Of a stretch of 8,153 bases of DNA, positions 5,810 through 8,153 are shown piece after piece (positions within the stretch are counted from its first letter, which is position 1; each line of letters begins with the position of its first letter). The position numbers and the translations under genes were made by a program. The notes beneath the pieces are model-generated. The model was not told where the DNA came from. It ran no database searches and saw only the letters and a program-made list of their open reading frames with translations. Location: positions 1 to 8,153 of the forward strand of contig JABDLW010000302.1 in NCBI GenBank assembly GCA_013001805.1. Direction: 5' to 3'. This DNA is from Saprospiraceae bacterium (lineage in GTDB: Bacteria > Bacteroidota > Bacteroidia > Chitinophagales > Saprospiraceae).

Positions 5810-7339
5810 ATGAGAAAATTGACTAAAACTACTCTTGCCGCCACAGTGGCGTGGCTTCTGATGCTGGCCAATCCAAATGTTTCGTTTGGCCAGTGTGGTA
5901 CACCTGTGCTTTACGGAGTGCCAGAAAGTATTGTATTTATTAAATGTGGTGATGAGCTTCCCACTTGGCCTACGGTCACTGCCACAGACCTTTGTGGCGC
6001 GGTGATGGTCACCAGTCGGCAAACCAAGGCCGGCACAAAATGTGGCAATGTATTTTACGAAAGATATTGGACAGCGACTGGCGCCAACGGTACTACCATT
6101 GCATCACAAACCATTCGTTATGAAGATGACAAGCCTCCGGTCTTAATCGTACCAGAAGACACAATCATATATTGTGGCTATGCCGTACCCGAACCGGAAG
6201 TCACTTCCTACGATGAATGTTGCTCCTGGAATGAGGTCATCTTGGAGGAGGTCCGAACCGATCATAATGAATGTGAGTACACCTTGGTGCGCACCTGGAC
6301 TGCCACCGATGGATGTAATAATTCGGTACAGAAATCACAAACGATCGAAGTGATAGATATTTATGCTCCTGTAATTGAGGTAACTAATCCGGATCTTAAA
6401 GACCTTGATCTGGGTGATGAAATTGCGAAGTACGATTGTGGAAATCCCCAGGTACTTATGGGTGACGTAAAAGTGACTGATTGTTGCTCGAAAGTTACCA
6501 TTGAACCCTACGACAAATTGTTGGTTCAGGGAAAATGTGATTTGTTTGGATATTACCGCAAATGGAAATGTGGATACATCGCAACCGATGACGCTGGTAA
6601 TACCTCTGAATTCTATTTTTATGTGGTGCAGTATGATACGGCAGCACCGGTGTTACATAATGTTCCTGAGGACCTGGTCGTTGAGTGCGGTGAGGATATT
6701 CCAGCTTTGGACCCATATCTGGTCACTGCTGAAGACAATTGTACGAGAAGGTATAAACCACAAATATCTGAAGAGTCATTTATTGATCCTGCTGATTCTA
6801 GCAATCAAATGGTGGTAAGAACCTGGTATTTTGCTGACGACTGCGGCAACGATGTTTCGGCCTCGCAAGTTATCGTTATTTGTAATTTTGACAGCACCTC
6901 AATGGACAACGACACTACTTCAATGGAGACCGACACCACTTCGATGGGCTCAGACACTACTTCAATGGACTCAGACACGAGTGGTGTGGGACAAGCCGGA
7001 GATTTAGTAGGTCCCGCTACTCCGGAACCAACGGGTGGAGTAGACAGTAAGGCCCGTGCTATCGGTGGAAGTTTGGTGAAAAACATGGCTAATATTCGTG
7101 TCTATCCAAACCCAACGGCAAGTGACGTGAATATTGAGTTTCAAGTGTCACAAAATGGCAATGTGCAGATTCAAACGCTGGATAAATTGGGTAGATTGAT
7201 AAAATCAGAAAGTAATTTTTATTCCCAGGGAAATAATTTCCATCAGATTGATCTCAGTAACCATCCTAGTGGTGTTTACTGGGTTGTACTGGTAACTGGC
7301 GATGAAATTCAACATCGAAGGGTGGTCAAATCCGAATAA
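5810..7339 (+). CDS. T9SS-exported protein with four HYR-like Cys-rich repeats and C-terminal sorting domain
   Basis: This 509-residue protein is built from recognisable blocks. Residues 1-27 form a signal peptide (core LAATVAWLLMLA, likely cut in SFG|Q). Four HYR-like Ig-fold repeats follow at about 30-105, 107-184, 186-274 and 279-358. Their shared features are a xPPV/xAPV opening, a VxCG-type Cys, a second Cys after TDxC, RTWTATDGCN or a variant, and a closing strand such as SQTIEV. Repeats 2 and 3 have adjacent Cys pairs (C137-C138, C225-C226). A low-complexity linker (362-389) has four 7-residue units of the TTSMxxD type. The tail from about 427 is a type A T9SS sorting domain: IRVYPNPT, then LDKLGRLI, then IDLSNHPSGVYWVVLV, ending HRRVVKSE. 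By family knowledge the tail directs passage through the outer membrane and is removed on surface attachment. The repeats suggest an adhesive or structural surface role rather than enzymatic activity; no catalytic domain is seen. The start follows an in-frame leader lacking a strong Shine-Dalgarno. It is followed by a terminator. Confidence 0.93.
   Translation: MRKLTKTTLAATVAWLLMLANPNVSFGQCGTPVLYGVPESIVFIKCGDELPTWPTVTATDLCGAVMVTSRQTKAGTKCGNVFYERYWTATGANGTTIASQTIRYEDDKPPVLIVPEDTIIYCGYAVPEPEVTSYDECCSWNEVILEEVRTDHNECEYTLVRTWTATDGCNNSVQKSQTIEVIDIYAPVIEVTNPDLKDLDLGDEIAKYDCGNPQVLMGDVKVTDCCSKVTIEPYDKLLVQGKCDLFGYYRKWKCGYIATDDAGNTSEFYFYVVQYDTAAPVLHNVPEDLVVECGEDIPALDPYLVTAEDNCTRRYKPQISEESFIDPADSSNQMVVRTWYFADDCGNDVSASQVIVICNFDSTSMDNDTTSMETDTTSMGSDTTSMDSDTSGVGQAGDLVGPATPEPTGGVDSKARAIGGSLVKNMANIRVYPNPTASDVNIEFQVSQNGNVQIQTLDKLGRLIKSESNFYSQGNNFHQIDLSNHPSGVYWVVLVTGDEIQHRRVVKSE
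6893..6976 (+). repeat. 21-bp tandem repeat, four units, coding a Ser/Thr/Met/Asp linker
   Basis: Four in-frame 21-bp units encode STSMDND, TTSMETD, TTSMGSD and TTSMDSD (residues 362-389 of the T9SS protein). The units differ at several bases, often at third positions (CACCTC, CACTTC, TACTTC), so they have diverged rather than just duplicated. The segment joins the last HYR-like repeat to the region before the sorting domain. It is probably a flexible, acidic surface spacer whose copy number could vary between strains. Confidence 0.85.
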
Positions 7340-7373
7340 ATTTCGGCTTATTTACTGACTAAATAAATTCCAG

Positions 7374-7415
7374 AAACCTGACAGTGGTTACTCATTGTCA
7401 GGTTTTTTGTTTTTT
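7374..7415 (+). terminator. Intrinsic terminator after the T9SS protein gene
   Basis: AAACCTGACA (7374-7383) pairs perfectly with TGTCAGGTTT (7396-7405) across a 12-nt loop. It is followed by a T-rich tract (TTTTTTGTTTTTT, 7403-7415). It sits 35 bp past the stop codon of the HYR-repeat gene and separates that gene from the downstream lipoprotein gene. Confidence 0.85.
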
Positions 7416-7461
7416 CCAGATTGCCCTTAATCGCACCTTTCATTAAATTCATTTCTATCTT

Positions 7462-7466
7462 GGAGG
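7462..7466 (+). promoter_or_regulatory. Possible Shine-Dalgarno GGAGG upstream of the lipoprotein gene
   Basis: GGAGG at 7462-7466 lies 16 bases before the ATG at 7483. This is the only Shine-Dalgarno-like sequence seen near a start codon in the window, and the spacing is longer than usual. Its use is uncertain, because the other genes here rely on A-rich leaders. Confidence 0.3.
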
Positions 7467-7482
7467 ATCTAACTGATTTTTT

Positions 7483-8153
7483 ATGCATAGATCATTTTTC
7501 TCTATCGCTCTATTACTTTTCTTAGGTGGGTGTCAATCTTCTTCAATGAAGACGGTGAGCCTGGATTCATTCAACTTAGCAGATGGATTTCAAATCGAAC
7601 TCATTGCCAGCGAACCCCTAATATCTGATCCGGTGGACATGGAGATAGACGAATTAGGTCGGTTTTTTGTGGTCGAAATGCATGGATATCCTCTGGATCT
7701 TTCCGGAACCGGCAAAGTAAAAAGGCTCATCGATACAAACGGTGATGGTGCACCTGATGAAAGCACCGTATTTATTGATGGTTTGATTTTCCCAACGGGC
7801 ATCCTGCGCTGGAAGAAGGGATTTTTAATTACGGATCCTCCCAATGTTCTGTATTTTGAGGATGCCGATGAAGATGGCAGAGCAGAAATACGGGATACGA
7901 TTTTGACCGGCTTTGCCCTTTCCAATCCCCAACACAATGTCAATAATCCGGTTTATGGTCTTGATAACTGGATCTATCTCAGCCATGAAGGTGCAGTGAC
8001 GACACAACTCTATCAGGCGATCCTGGGTGACCGGGGATCACCCATTCGCTTTCAAAAAGGCGGAAACATGCCTGAATTGCCCAGAAATGCCGATGGCCTT
8101 GGAGTTCGATTTAAGCCAGATCAGGAGAAATTGGAAATGCTCTCGGTACGCTG
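7483..8153 (+). CDS. 5' part of a PVC-type membrane-bound dehydrogenase / heme-binding lipoprotein
   Basis: The frame is open from the ATG at 7483 to the right edge (223 complete codons), so the C-terminus is missing. Residues 1-17 are a lipoprotein signal peptide (FFSIALLLFLGGC, lipobox LGGC, lipidated Cys at 17). The mature part matches the N-terminal beta-propeller domain of PVC-type membrane-bound dehydrogenase-like proteins. Visible motifs are LADGFQIELIASEPLISDP (32-50), DELGRFFVVEMHGYP (56-70), LIDTNGDGAPDE (82-93), FIDGLIFPTGIL (97-108), YFEDADEDGRAE (124-135) and NPQHNVNN with YGLDNWIY (148-165). The DTNGDGAPD and DADEDGRAE loops look like calcium-binding blade loops. Family members often carry a C-terminal cytochrome c (CxxCH) domain, but that part is outside the window, so heme binding cannot be confirmed. 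The substrate is unknown; relatives are often linked to sugar oxidation or polysaccharide use. It lies downstream of an intrinsic terminator and probably has its own promoter. Confidence 0.88.
   Translation, partial: MHRSFFSIALLLFLGGCQSSSMKTVSLDSFNLADGFQIELIASEPLISDPVDMEIDELGRFFVVEMHGYPLDLSGTGKVKRLIDTNGDGAPDESTVFIDGLIFPTGILRWKKGFLITDPPNVLYFEDADEDGRAEIRDTILTGFALSNPQHNVNNPVYGLDNWIYLSHEGAVTTQLYQAILGDRGSPIRFQKGGNMPELPRNADGLGVRFKPDQEKLEMLSVR

Noticed and set aside
6501..6818. 105-codon plus-strand ORF inside the T9SS protein gene
   Set aside because: It is a shifted-frame shadow of the HYR-like repeats, which are clear in the main frame.
6805..7086. Minus-strand ORF with repeated SIEVVS units
   Set aside because: The repeats are simply the antisense reading of the 21-bp linker array in the T9SS gene.
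7590..7943. 117-codon minus-strand ORF
   Set aside because: It is antisense to the PVC-type lipoprotein gene, whose frame has clear family motifs over the same bases.

Overview
The window looks like a chromosomal segment of a Bacteroidota bacterium. The evidence is a secreted protein ending in a type IX secretion (T9SS) C-terminal sorting domain, Cys-rich HYR-like repeats of the kind common in Bacteroidota surface proteins, and A-rich leaders without a clear Shine-Dalgarno sequence before most start codons. A Saprospiria-like lineage is plausible but is inference only. No tRNA, rRNA, CRISPR array, insertion sequence or phage gene is visible.

Layout. (1) Bases 1-70 hold the first 23 codons of a leftward gene that leaves the window. 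(2) Bases 71-341 are a divergent intergenic region with a 9-bp direct repeat at 21-bp spacing. (3) Bases 342-2597 encode a secreted VIT + VWA domain protein. It is followed after 57 bp by a same-strand gene (2655-3689) for a membrane-anchored protein that I read as a caspase-fold (clan CD-like) cysteine peptidase candidate, with a His-Gly site and an Ala-Cys-Gly site at the ends of two hydrophobic strands. The two are probably co-transcribed. (4) On the opposite strand, converging on that pair, is a secreted DUF3500 protein (3762-4970). (5) Bases 4971-5809 are a gene-free stretch of 839 bp with two short perfect inverted repeats. It lies between the divergent 5' ends of the DUF3500 gene and a T9SS-exported HYR-repeat protein (5810-7339), which is followed by a clear intrinsic terminator. 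(6) From 7483 to the right edge runs the 5' part of a lipoprotein gene of the PVC-type membrane-bound dehydrogenase / heme-binding family (beta-propeller N-terminal domain).

Nearly all the products are predicted to be exported: signal peptides, a signal anchor, a lipobox and a T9SS tail. The region is therefore a set of envelope and secreted-protein genes rather than one obvious pathway. The most interesting part is the VIT-VWA / caspase-like pair. VIT-VWA proteins in other bacteria are known to pair with dedicated cysteine transpeptidases (class GN sortases) or exosortases. Here the neighbour is instead a predicted membrane-anchored cysteine enzyme of a different fold. Whether the two proteins act together is a hypothesis.
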